Assembly (NCBI RefSeq): GCF_022808865.1
Contig: NZ_JAKZLB010000001.1
Coordinates: 930,001-994,000, forward strand
DNA length: 64,000 nt
Direction of reading: 5' to 3'
Source of the DNA: Geothrix oryzisoli
GTDB taxonomy: Bacteria; Acidobacteriota; Holophagae; Holophagales; Holophagaceae
Shown piece after piece: positions 1 through 7,430 of the stretch (position 1 is the stretch's first letter; each line of letters opens with the position of its first letter). The notes under the pieces are model-generated. The model had not been told where the DNA came from. It ran no database searches and saw only the letters and a list, made by a program, of their open reading frames with translations. A program made the position numbers and the translations under genes.

Positions 1-921
1 CACCACGGCGCGGTTGGACAGGGCGCGGGGATAGCCATCCGCGTACCCGCAGTTCAGCGTGGCAAGCGCCAGCGGCCGGGGTGCCACATAGGTGCTGCCG
101 TACCCCACGGTGGTTCCGGCGGGGATGCGCACGGCCCGGGTGACTTCCGCGGTGAGCTCCAGGATCGGCTTCAGACCGGCCGCCTCGCTTTCTCCGAGGT
201 CCGACAGCCCGTACAGGGCGATCCCGCACCGCGCGTGGGTGTCGCCACCCGTCAGGCCACGGAGGTAGCCCGCGCTGTTGGCGTGGTGGATCATGGGCGG
301 GGTGAGGCCCGCATCCCGAAGCTGGGCGAGCGCCCCCTCGAAACGCCGGCGCTGGATGCCTGCGAACCGGAGGTCAGGCTCGTCCGAGGCTGAGAAGTGG
401 CCCATGACGCCGCGGATCCGTCCCTGCAGGTGGTGGATGGCATCCAGGCAGGCCCCCAGGTCGTCCAGCAGGATGCCCGACCTCCCCATGCCGGTATCCA
501 GGTTGAGGTGCAGACCGAACGCGGCCCTGGGCTGCCACGCGGCAAGCTCCCGGAGGTAGTCCGCGGAGACCACCGCCAGGTCCAGGTGGTTCGCCTCCGC
601 CACCGGAAACTGCTCCGGCCTGAGGCTGCCGAACACGAGGATCGGAGCCAGGAGGCCGTCCTCCCTGAGGTCAAGCGCCTCCTGGAGGGTGGCCACGCAG
701 AATCCCTCCGCGCCCGCGGACACGAGGGCCCGCGCGACCGGAGCCGCCCCGTGGCCATAGGCATTCGCCTTGACGACCGGAAGGATCCCCACGCCTCCGG
801 ACACGCGGCGCAGGTGCTGGAAGTTCCGGACCAGCTGCCGAAGATCCACGTGGGCGGTGAGGGTCCGCCCCTCCTGAATGCTTTGGGCCGGCGAGGCCAC
901 CGATGAACTGTCGGGAGACAT
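1..921 (-). CDS. alr: Alanine racemase (3' end beyond window)
   Basis: PLP enzyme interconverting L- and D-alanine for peptidoglycan synthesis or catabolism of muropeptide D-Ala; cytoplasmic in most bacteria, and no signal peptide is visible here. The frame reads from an ATG at 921 through 307 codons and runs off the left edge without a stop. The PLP-lysine motif VVKANAYGHG (Lys at about residue 51) follows an N-terminal segment beginning MSPDSSS. Further family hallmarks are MGHFSASDEPD, the HANSAG segment, RCGIALYG, and VGYGSTY, which carries the second catalytic Tyr. About 60-80 C-terminal residues are missing. It is divergent from the serine hydrolase gene at 1069 and shares a ~147-bp intergenic region with it. 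Thematically it belongs to the peptidoglycan locus to its right. Identity is secure; whether it serves biosynthesis or catabolism is not decided by the sequence. Confidence 0.93.
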   Translation of the reverse strand, partial: MSPDSSSVASPAQSIQEGRTLTAHVDLRQLVRNFQHLRRVSGGVGILPVVKANAYGHGAAPVARALVSAGAEGFCVATLQEALDLREDGLLAPILVFGSLRPEQFPVAEANHLDLAVVSADYLRELAAWQPRAAFGLHLNLDTGMGRSGILLDDLGACLDAIHHLQGRIRGVMGHFSASDEPDLRFAGIQRRRFEGALAQLRDAGLTPPMIHHANSAGYLRGLTGGDTHARCGIALYGLSDLGESEAAGLKPILELTAEVTRAVRIPAGTTVGYGSTYVAPRPLALATLNCGYADGYPRALSNRAVV

Positions 922-1068
922 GACAGCAAGGATAGCTGAATCGGTTGGGAGCGACAGGCCGATCCCGACCGGCTTTGCGGCCGGAGCTCTTCCAGGCCGA
1001 CCCCCTCCCGGTGATGATGTCCAAAGCCGTCAGACACCAGGTGGGTCCGCCCCCCAGATGGAGTGCCC

Positions 1069-2031
1069 ATGAAGATCGGACTTCGCGCATCCAGCCTCGG
1101 TCTGCTGGCCCTGGCCCCGGTCTGCCTCTCCGCCCAGCCCCCCAGCGCCCAGGCCGCTCCCGCCAAGCCCCGCCTCCAGCCCAGGCTCTGGACGCGCATG
1201 AGCGAGGACATCACCAAGATCGCCGACGAAGTAGACGGACGCGTGGGGGTATTCATCCGGAGCCTCGAGACCGGAGACACCTTCTCCCTGCACGGCGAGG
1301 AGGTCTTTCCCGCGGCCAGCACGATCAAGCTTGCGCTGCTGCTGGAACTGTACCGACGGCCCGAGGAGGGACAGGAGCGGGTTCCACGGGCCAGGCTCTC
1401 GGACGAGTATCTGCTCCAGCCCAGGGACCTGGCGGAGGACAGCGCCATCCTGGGCAACCTGACGCCGGGCACCCGGCTGACCAACCGGGACCTGGCCCTC
1501 TTCACGGTGGTTGTCAGCGACAACAGTGCCACCAACATCCTCATCGACCGGCTGGGCATGGCGCGCGTGAACGCCACCCTGGAAAGGCTCGGCCTGAAGA
1601 ACACGCACCTGCGCCGGAAGATGATGGACCTCCAGGCGGCCCGCGAGGGCCGGGAGAACCTCACCACGCCCAGGGAGTTGGCCGACCTCCTCGGGGCGAT
1701 CCAGCGCGGGCCGGATTTGGCACCGGAGGCCCGGGCCGACTTGATGCGCCTCCTGCGAACGCCCAAGGATGGGTTCCTGACCCGCCTCCTGCCGGAGGCT
1801 CTGCCGGTGGCCAACAAGCCCGGGGTCCTCCCCGGCGTCCGGAACGATGTGGGTCTCGTGCTCCTGAAGGATCGCCCCTTCCTGATCGCGGTGATGACCT
1901 CCCACCTGCGGGACGAGCGGCAGGGCGAAGCCGCCATCGCACGCATCGCCCTGCGGGCGGCGGCCTGCTTCGAGATGGATGCGGCCACCTCGCCCGAGGG
2001 CCGGGTCCTCGGTCCCCTTCTGGTCCACTGA
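1069..2031 (+). CDS. Exported class A beta-lactamase-fold serine hydrolase
   Basis: A 320-aa protein of the Beta-lactamase2 fold, predicted periplasmic. A Sec-type signal peptide (MKIGLRASSLGLLALAPVCLSA) precedes the mature part. Active-site motifs in order are S84-T-I-K87 (SxxK), S150-D-N152 (SDN) and K250-P-G252 (KTG-like). The Omega-loop region reads RRKMMD and then ENLTTP, with no clear Glu166 equivalent, so efficient beta-lactam hydrolysis is doubtful. A DD-peptidase-like or other serine hydrolase role on peptidoglycan peptides is equally possible. The ATG at 1069 is preferred over the GTG at 1063 because GGAG lies at 1060-1063, five bases upstream. It is the first gene of a plus-strand run with an NlpC/P60 peptidase and a dipeptide epimerase, which supports a cell-wall-peptide role. 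The substrate is unknown. Confidence 0.8.
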   Translation: MKIGLRASSLGLLALAPVCLSAQPPSAQAAPAKPRLQPRLWTRMSEDITKIADEVDGRVGVFIRSLETGDTFSLHGEEVFPAASTIKLALLLELYRRPEEGQERVPRARLSDEYLLQPRDLAEDSAILGNLTPGTRLTNRDLALFTVVVSDNSATNILIDRLGMARVNATLERLGLKNTHLRRKMMDLQAAREGRENLTTPRELADLLGAIQRGPDLAPEARADLMRLLRTPKDGFLTRLLPEALPVANKPGVLPGVRNDVGLVLLKDRPFLIAVMTSHLRDERQGEAAIARIALRAAACFEMDAATSPEGRVLGPLLVH

Positions 2032-2086
2032 ACCATCTGCGATGATGGGATCCTCCCGCCCCAGCCCGCATCCCTGAGGTCCTTCC

Positions 2087-2980
2087 ATGAATTCCGTCTT
2101 TCTCCGTGGCTTGCTCACCGGCCTGGTGGCCCTGGCCGCCGCCCTGCCCGGTTGGGGCAAGGCCCCGGCCGCGTATGTGGTCCTCCGGCCCGTCATCAAC
2201 TTCCACTCAGGCCCCCAGGAGGACCGGGACGTGGTGTCCCAGGCGGTGCTCGGCGCCCGGCTGGTGGAGCTCGACCACCAGGATGGCTGGATCAAGGTCA
2301 AGGGCGAGGACGACTACCCCGGCTGGGTCCAGGCCTCAACCCTCCGCCCCCTGGTGGAGGACGAGCGCTATCCGGCCTCGCTGGAACCCGGCAAGGCCGT
2401 GGAGATCGATGCCCTCGGGGCGAACCTCTACCTCGAACCCGATGTGACGAAGCACGCACCCGTGCTGACCGCCCCCTATGGTGTCCGCCTCGAGCGGATC
2501 AACGGCGGGAAGGACACCCAGCGCTGGCTCGAGGTGAGGCTGCCGGATCGGCGCGCCGCGTGGATCCAGAGCGGCGACGTGCGGACGGACCTCCAGCCGC
2601 TCAGCCTCGAGGCTTCGCTCGCCCTGGCCAAGCGCTTCCTCGGCATCACCTACACCTGGGGCGGCAGCTCGACCTTCGGCTTCGATTGTTCCGGCTTCAC
2701 CCAGACCATCCTCCGGAGCCGGGGCGTGATCATGCCCCGGGACGCCAACATCCAGGCGGAATGGCCCGGGCTGGTGGCGGTGACCTTCCGGACCCAGCTC
2801 CAGCCCGGCGACCTGCTCTTCTTCGGGAAGGACGCCGCCCACATCACCCACACCGGGATGTACCTGGGCAAGGGGGCCTTCATCCACGACACGCCGAAGG
2901 ATCGGCCGGGCATCCAGATTTCCGGCTTGGGCGATCCCTACTGGTCCAAACTCCTGGTGGCCATGCGGAGGTTGAAATGA
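2087..2980 (+). CDS. Exported SH3/NlpC-P60 peptidase (YkfC-like)
   Basis: A 297-aa secreted cysteine peptidase, probably a gamma-D-glutamyl-L-diamino-acid endopeptidase that releases L-Ala-D-Glu from muropeptides. An N-terminal Sec signal (residues 1-25, hydrophobic core GLLTGLVALAAALPG) is followed by two SH3-like segments (about 30-95 and 100-165) and a C-terminal NlpC/P60 domain. Catalytic Cys201 sits in FDCSGF and His255 in HTGMYLG, with QPGDLLFF between them, as expected for family C40. The gene overlaps the next one, a dipeptide epimerase, by ATGA. In Bacillus subtilis the homologous pair ykfC-ykfB is also adjacent but cytoplasmic (family knowledge); here both partners carry export signals. 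Family assignment is strong. The exact bond cleaved is inferred from the neighbour. Confidence 0.88.
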   Translation: MNSVFLRGLLTGLVALAAALPGWGKAPAAYVVLRPVINFHSGPQEDRDVVSQAVLGARLVELDHQDGWIKVKGEDDYPGWVQASTLRPLVEDERYPASLEPGKAVEIDALGANLYLEPDVTKHAPVLTAPYGVRLERINGGKDTQRWLEVRLPDRRAAWIQSGDVRTDLQPLSLEASLALAKRFLGITYTWGGSSTFGFDCSGFTQTILRSRGVIMPRDANIQAEWPGLVAVTFRTQLQPGDLLFFGKDAAHITHTGMYLGKGAFIHDTPKDRPGIQISGLGDPYWSKLLVAMRRLK

Positions 2981-4119
2981 ATCGACGGGAACTGCTGCAG
3001 ACCCTGGCCGCGGCCACCGCGGGCACCGCCCTGCTGGGCCGTGAATCCCAGGAGGGCCCGGGAGCCGTTCCGCCCGCCAAGGGTGGAACCACCTTCACCA
3101 CCCAGGTGCGCCGGCTTCAGCTGAAGCACCAGTGGACCACCACCATGTCCTCCAGCGCCTACCGGGACACCCTCCACTCGCAGTATGTGCGGGACGGCGT
3201 CACCGGCTACGGGGAAGGCGCGGGCATCGTCCGCTACAACCAGAGCGCCGCCGATGGCCAGAAGGCGCTGGAGGCGGTGCAGGGACTCATCACCTCGGCC
3301 AACCCCTGGTGCTTCGAGAAGCTCTGGTCTGAGCTCGACCGCCGGCTTCCGGGCCAGCGGGCCGCGCTGGCCGCCGTGGACCTGGCCGTGATGGACTGGA
3401 TCGGCAAGCGGCTGGGCGTCCCGCTCTACCGCTACCTCGGCCTGGACCCGGCGGATGCCGCCATCTCCACCATGTCCATCGGCATCGACACGCCGGAGAT
3501 CACCCGCCAGAAGATCCGGGAGGCCGAGGCCTTCCCCTTCCTCAAGATCAAGGTCGGCCTGACCTCGGACGAGGCCACCCTCGACGCGGTCCGCAGCGTC
3601 ACCAAGAAGCCCCTGCGGGTGGATGCCAACGAAGGCTGGACGAGCAAGGAGGAGGCCGTCCGCAAGATCAACTGGCTGGAGACCCAGGGCGTGCAGTTCA
3701 TCGAGCAGCCCCTCCCGGCCCACATGCTCGAAGAGACCCGCTGGGTCCGCAGCCGCGTGCACATGCCCATCTTCGCCGACGAAGCCTGCCACCGGGCCGA
3801 CGAGATCCCCAAGCTCCGGGAGGCCTACGACGGCATCGTCGTCAAGCTGGACAAGGCCGGCGGCATCCTGGAGGCCTACCGCCAGATCACCGTGGCGAAG
3901 GCCCTGGGCATGAAGACCATGATCGGCTGCATGGTGTCCAGTTCCTGCACCATCACCGCTGCGGCGCACCTGTCCCCGCTGGTGGACTACGCCGATCTCG
4001 ACGGTCCCCTCCTGATCGCGAACGACCCCTTCACCGGCGTCACCTTCGAGAAGGGGAAACTCATCCTTCCGGACGCCCCGGGCCTGGGCATCCGTCCCGT
4101 GGCCGGCACGAAGGCCTGA
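2977..4119 (+). CDS. Tat-exported dipeptide (L-Ala-D/L-Glu) epimerase
   Basis: Enolase-superfamily enzyme (380 aa) that would convert L-Ala-D-Glu from peptidoglycan into L-Ala-L-Glu. The catalytic set of the muconate-lactonizing subgroup is complete: K190-I-K192, metal ligands D216 (RVDANEGW), E243 (FIEQPLP) and D268 (FADEACH), then K290-L-D292. The N-terminus MNRRELLQTLAAATAGTALLG is a twin-arginine-type signal, unusual because the characterised YcjG and YkfB are cytoplasmic. The start ATG overlaps the stop of the upstream NlpC/P60 gene, implying translational coupling and joint action: the peptidase releases the dipeptide that the epimerase converts. The exact dipeptide specificity within this superfamily can vary, so the substrate is inferred mostly from context. 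Confidence 0.87.
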   Translation: MNRRELLQTLAAATAGTALLGRESQEGPGAVPPAKGGTTFTTQVRRLQLKHQWTTTMSSSAYRDTLHSQYVRDGVTGYGEGAGIVRYNQSAADGQKALEAVQGLITSANPWCFEKLWSELDRRLPGQRAALAAVDLAVMDWIGKRLGVPLYRYLGLDPADAAISTMSIGIDTPEITRQKIREAEAFPFLKIKVGLTSDEATLDAVRSVTKKPLRVDANEGWTSKEEAVRKINWLETQGVQFIEQPLPAHMLEETRWVRSRVHMPIFADEACHRADEIPKLREAYDGIVVKLDKAGGILEAYRQITVAKALGMKTMIGCMVSSSCTITAAAHLSPLVDYADLDGPLLIANDPFTGVTFEKGKLILPDAPGLGIRPVAGTKA

Positions 4120-4146
4120 GCCCCCGAACCCCCTTCTGAAAGCGGG

Positions 4147-5286
4147 ATGCGCATGACTCCGGGAATCTTCCTGAAACGCCTGTTCCTCTGCCTGGCCCTC
4201 TGCCTGCCGCTGCCGGCGCAGGCCCTCGAGCGCTTCCTGGACGGCCCCCGGCCCGCCGGGGATGGCGCCCGCCTCGTCGTCTTCAATCCGACGGTCTACA
4301 ACATCCGCTGCCTCGCGACCCTGCGCAGCAAGGGGATCCTGGATGTCCCCAATCTCACGGTCATCGGCGTCTACCACGTCCGGCAGAAGGAGGATTTCGA
4401 GGCATCCCGGGCCTTCATCCGTGAGAACCACCTGGATTGGTTCCGGCTTCACGCCGTCTCCGCCGAGATCACCGAACCGGTCCTCTTCCGGAAGAACGCC
4501 TGCACGCCCGAGTTCGAGGCCATCGTCCAGAAGTCCGATGGCCTGATCTTCTTCGGCGGATCAGACATCCCGGCCTCCATCTTCCACCAGAAGACGAACC
4601 TCCTGTCCGAGGTGGAGGATCCGTTCCGGAACTACCTCGAGCTCTCGGCCATCTTCCACCTGCTGGGGGGCTCCCAGAACCCGGGCAGCACGCCCCTCCT
4701 CGCCGCCCGGCCGGCCTTCCCCGTCCTGGGCATCTGCCTCGGCTTCCAGAGCCTGAATGTGGGCACCGGCGGCACGCTCATCCAGGACATCTGGACCGGC
4801 ATCTACAAGAAGGGCAACGTCGAGGATGTCCTCGCCCTGGGCCCTGAGCAGTGGCACAACAACCCCTACCGCCGCCTCCATCCGCTCGACAAGCTCATGC
4901 CCTACAACTTCCATTCCCTCCAGCTGAAGGGGAAGGGCAAATTCGTCCAGGAGATGGGCTTCCAGCGCACGGATCATCCCCGGGTGCTCAGTTCCCACCA
5001 CCAGGCTCTGGGCAAGCTCGGGAGCGGGTGGATCGCCATCGCCACCTCGCGGGACGGCAAAGTGGTCGAGGCCATCGAACACCAGCGCTTCCCCCATGTC
5101 CTGGGGGTCCAGTTCCACCCCGAGCACATGCTTTTGTTCGACACGGAAGCCAAGTTCCGGCAGAAGCCCGAGGACACCCCGATCAGCTACCAGGCCATCC
5201 TCGCGGGAACACCCCCGAGCCTGGCATTCAACAAGGCCATCTGGACCTGGTTCGGCGCCAGGCTCACGGAGAGCCGGCCCCACTGA
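4147..5286 (+). CDS. Exported class I glutamine-amidotransferase-like (C26) hydrolase
   Basis: A 379-aa secreted protein with a class I glutamine amidotransferase/gamma-glutamyl hydrolase fold. A signal peptide (FLKRLFLCLALCLPLPAQA) leads the protein. The triad is recognisable: Cys197 in GICLGFQ, then His324 and Glu326 in QFHPEHM. No synthetase domain is attached, so it should act as a stand-alone hydrolase of a gamma-glutamyl bond, as PuuD or folylpolyglutamate hydrolases do. It begins 27 bp after the dipeptide epimerase and is convergent with the exported glutamate racemase homologue. Cleavage of gamma-D-glutamyl or D-isoglutamine linkages in wall peptides is therefore an attractive but untested idea. 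The family is secure; the substrate is unknown. Confidence 0.75.
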   Translation: MRMTPGIFLKRLFLCLALCLPLPAQALERFLDGPRPAGDGARLVVFNPTVYNIRCLATLRSKGILDVPNLTVIGVYHVRQKEDFEASRAFIRENHLDWFRLHAVSAEITEPVLFRKNACTPEFEAIVQKSDGLIFFGGSDIPASIFHQKTNLLSEVEDPFRNYLELSAIFHLLGGSQNPGSTPLLAARPAFPVLGICLGFQSLNVGTGGTLIQDIWTGIYKKGNVEDVLALGPEQWHNNPYRRLHPLDKLMPYNFHSLQLKGKGKFVQEMGFQRTDHPRVLSSHHQALGKLGSGWIAIATSRDGKVVEAIEHQRFPHVLGVQFHPEHMLLFDTEAKFRQKPEDTPISYQAILAGTPPSLAFNKAIWTWFGARLTESRPH

Positions 5287-5323
5287 TTCCGATCGATCGA
5301 CCGCGACCGCGGGCGCCGCTGTC

Positions 5324-6544
5324 CTACTTGGGCGCCGAAACCTGCGGCGCCAGGGTGCCTAGGTCTTCTTCGGTCACCGCTGGCACAGGATCATTCGGGA
5401 ACATGGTGTGCGCCAGCTCCCGTGTGACCGCCCCGTTCCGACCGCTGATGGTGATGGTCGCGCGGGCCGACGCCACCAGCTCCCGGAGCTGGTCGGCCCC
5501 GATGGGCACCTCGCGCCGATGCCCCTTCAGGCGTTCTTCGGCCATCCTCCTGAAGATCGTGGCCATCAGCTGGCCCTGGGAGATGTAGGCCGTGTCCCGG
5601 TGGCCAGGCAGCTGGACCGCCATCTCGGCATGGATGTCGGCATCGAAGATCGGGAAGTGCGTGCAGAAGTAGCCCACCACATCGGCTCCGCCCGCTTTCG
5701 CCAACCGGGGCACCAGCAGGCCCAGGTCGCGGCGCACGGCCTCCCGCTTGGCCTTCGGGTCCGCGCCATGCTCGATGAGCTCGACCCAGTTGGCCGGCGC
5801 CAGCTGGTGGATCTCGATGCGGCGGCCGTCGGGAAGGGCGATGGCACTCGTCTGGACCAGGCTGTCGATGGTGGCGCCGTGGGTCCGGTACCAGCGCGGC
5901 TGTGTGAAGGCCTTGGGTGCCTCTTCGGCCAGGGGGAGGCCATACAGGGCGGCGAGCTGCCTCGGGTACACCATGCTCCGCACGGTCGCCGGGGTCGCCA
6001 TGATGACGAAGGTCGCGGTCGCCTGGTGCGACAGGGCCTGATCCAGCAGCCGCTTCGCCTCGCCGGCGGAGACGTCGATGATCGAGATGACCGGCTTGCT
6101 CTGGCCGGGGTAGGCTTCCTCCACGGCGCGCCGGATCCGGGCGTATTGAGTCGAGGCCGTGTTGCAGGCGATGAACACCATGTCCGCCCCCTGCTCGAAG
6201 GCCTTCAGGACGCCGGCACTTCCCAGCGTGGCGATCTGCCCGGGGGTCTTCTCCCCATAGGGCAGGTTCTTGGTGTCGCCGTAATGGTGGATGGTGATGG
6301 TGGTGTCGTAGTCCCGGAGGAGCGAGGCCGCGGTGCCTTCGATGCTCTTGGCCGTGAGATACCCGCCGAAGCCGGAATCGAAGGTCGCCACATGGATCGC
6401 CTCGGGAGGCGGGGTGGCGCCGAGGCGGGGGGCCGCGAAGGACCCCAAGGCAAGCAGGGCCGAGGCGGCCCAGGCCAGGGGGCGGCGGAGGAGCCCCGAA
6501 GCCATGCCGCGGCGCCCGATCGGTCTTCTCTCCATCCATCTCAT
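5324..6544 (-). CDS. Exported glutamate racemase homologue
   Basis: A 406-aa Asp/Glu racemase-fold protein carrying all MurI hallmarks: D56-S-G-F-G-G, GDTKNLPYGEK, C127-N-T-A-S-T and C294-T-H296-F-P, so both acid/base cysteines are present. Cytoplasmic MurI is typically 260-290 aa. Here a basic N-terminus with a long hydrophobic stretch (LAWAASALLALGSFA, residues 23-37) looks like a Sec or Tat signal. Extra sequence also separates the two catalytic halves (about 190-260) and extends the C-terminus. It is the last gene of the nine-gene minus-strand amino-sugar operon, 31 bp after the amidase gene. A periplasmic racemase turning released D-Glu into L-Glu is the simplest reading. The start at 6544 has GGGAG seven bases upstream. 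Confidence 0.8.
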   Translation of the reverse strand: MRWMERRPIGRRGMASGLLRRPLAWAASALLALGSFAAPRLGATPPPEAIHVATFDSGFGGYLTAKSIEGTAASLLRDYDTTITIHHYGDTKNLPYGEKTPGQIATLGSAGVLKAFEQGADMVFIACNTASTQYARIRRAVEEAYPGQSKPVISIIDVSAGEAKRLLDQALSHQATATFVIMATPATVRSMVYPRQLAALYGLPLAEEAPKAFTQPRWYRTHGATIDSLVQTSAIALPDGRRIEIHQLAPANWVELIEHGADPKAKREAVRRDLGLLVPRLAKAGGADVVGYFCTHFPIFDADIHAEMAVQLPGHRDTAYISQGQLMATIFRRMAEERLKGHRREVPIGADQLRELVASARATITISGRNGAVTRELAHTMFPNDPVPAVTEEDLGTLAPQVSAPK

Positions 6545-6575
6545 GGGTCACTCCCTGGCCCGTGGGCCGGCTTCT

Positions 6576-7430
6576 TCAGGATCGGCGGTCCACCGCGGGT
6601 GAGGTCACCCGGGAGGCAGCAGGCTGAGTTGGGCGGAGCTCAGGCGCCTGGGCCGGCGGGGCGGTCAGGACCTCCAGGATCGCAGCCGTCTCGGCATCGG
6701 GCGTCCCGTCATAGCGGGCGGGGCGGTGCTTCATCTGGAAGACGGAAAGGATCCGCCGGGTGACCGGATCGAGCTGGCCGTCCTGCGGCGGGGCGAAGCC
6801 ATGCGCGAGCAGCTTCGCCTGGAACCAGGCCACATCGGGCAGCGCCGCTTCATAGCCCTTGCGGGCGGCCTCCACCTTGGCCGCGTCAGGCCAGACGATG
6901 AGCCCCTCGTCGGCGAGGCGCTTCCAGGGGAAGGTCGGCCCCGGATCCACCTTGCGCATCGGCGCGATGTCGCTGTGGCCGAGCACGCGGTCGGGGCGGA
7001 TGGCGTGCCGGGCGACGATGTCCTTGACGAGGGCGATCACCGTGTCGATCTGTTCCTTCGGATACTCGTGGTATTCGATCCCGTTCGGGCCCTGGGTGTC
7101 GCCCAGGTTCTGGATCTCGATGCCGATGGAGGCTGCGTTGAGCTGGGTCTGCCCTTTCCAGGAACTCTGCCCGGCGTGGTAGGCCCGCTGGCCCTCGTCC
7201 ACCAGCTGGAAGACCCGGACCGGCTTGTCCTGCACGAGGTAGTGGCTGCTCACGGGGCCCTCCGTGAGGATCTTGAGCGATTCGTCCCAGGTGCCGCCGG
7301 TGAAGTGCAGGATGAGGAACTGCGCGCGGCTGTCCTGGCTCTTGGCCCGGTAGGCGTGGTCGATGGAGGGGCCCCGGACGCAGCCCACGGCGGTGAGGAG
7401 GGTGACGAGGCCGAGCAGGACTTGTCTCAT
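6576..7430 (-). CDS. amiD: N-acetylmuramoyl-L-alanine amidase lipoprotein (AmiD-like)
   Basis: A 284-aa zinc amidase of the Amidase_2 family that cleaves the bond between MurNAc (or anhydro-MurNAc) and L-Ala, separating sugar from peptide. The signal ends in a lipobox (LLTAVGC, Cys17), so it is probably anchored to the outer membrane like E. coli AmiD. Zn-binding and catalytic elements are visible: His in ILHFTGG, then HSDIAPMRKVDPG with the distal His and Asp. A C-terminal peptidoglycan-binding-like helical domain (about 200-255) is followed by a Pro/Ala-rich tail. Its start overlaps the kinase gene stop by ATGA. In this operon it would generate free peptides for the exported peptidases and denuded sugars for the downstream kinase and etherase. 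Confidence 0.88.
   Translation of the reverse strand: MRQVLLGLVTLLTAVGCVRGPSIDHAYRAKSQDSRAQFLILHFTGGTWDESLKILTEGPVSSHYLVQDKPVRVFQLVDEGQRAYHAGQSSWKGQTQLNAASIGIEIQNLGDTQGPNGIEYHEYPKEQIDTVIALVKDIVARHAIRPDRVLGHSDIAPMRKVDPGPTFPWKRLADEGLIVWPDAAKVEAARKGYEAALPDVAWFQAKLLAHGFAPPQDGQLDPVTRRILSVFQMKHRPARYDGTPDAETAAILEVLTAPPAQAPELRPTQPAASRVTSPAVDRRS

Noticed and set aside
1069..2031. Antibiotic-resistance beta-lactamase
   Set aside because: Fold and SxxK/SDN/KPG motifs match, but the Glu166 position seems lost and context is cell-wall catabolism, so resistance is not claimed.
1030..2301. Minus-strand frame over the serine hydrolase, seemingly extending the alr transcript
   Set aside because: No conserved motif; alr clearly begins at the ATG at 921 in a different frame with KANAYGHG near the start.
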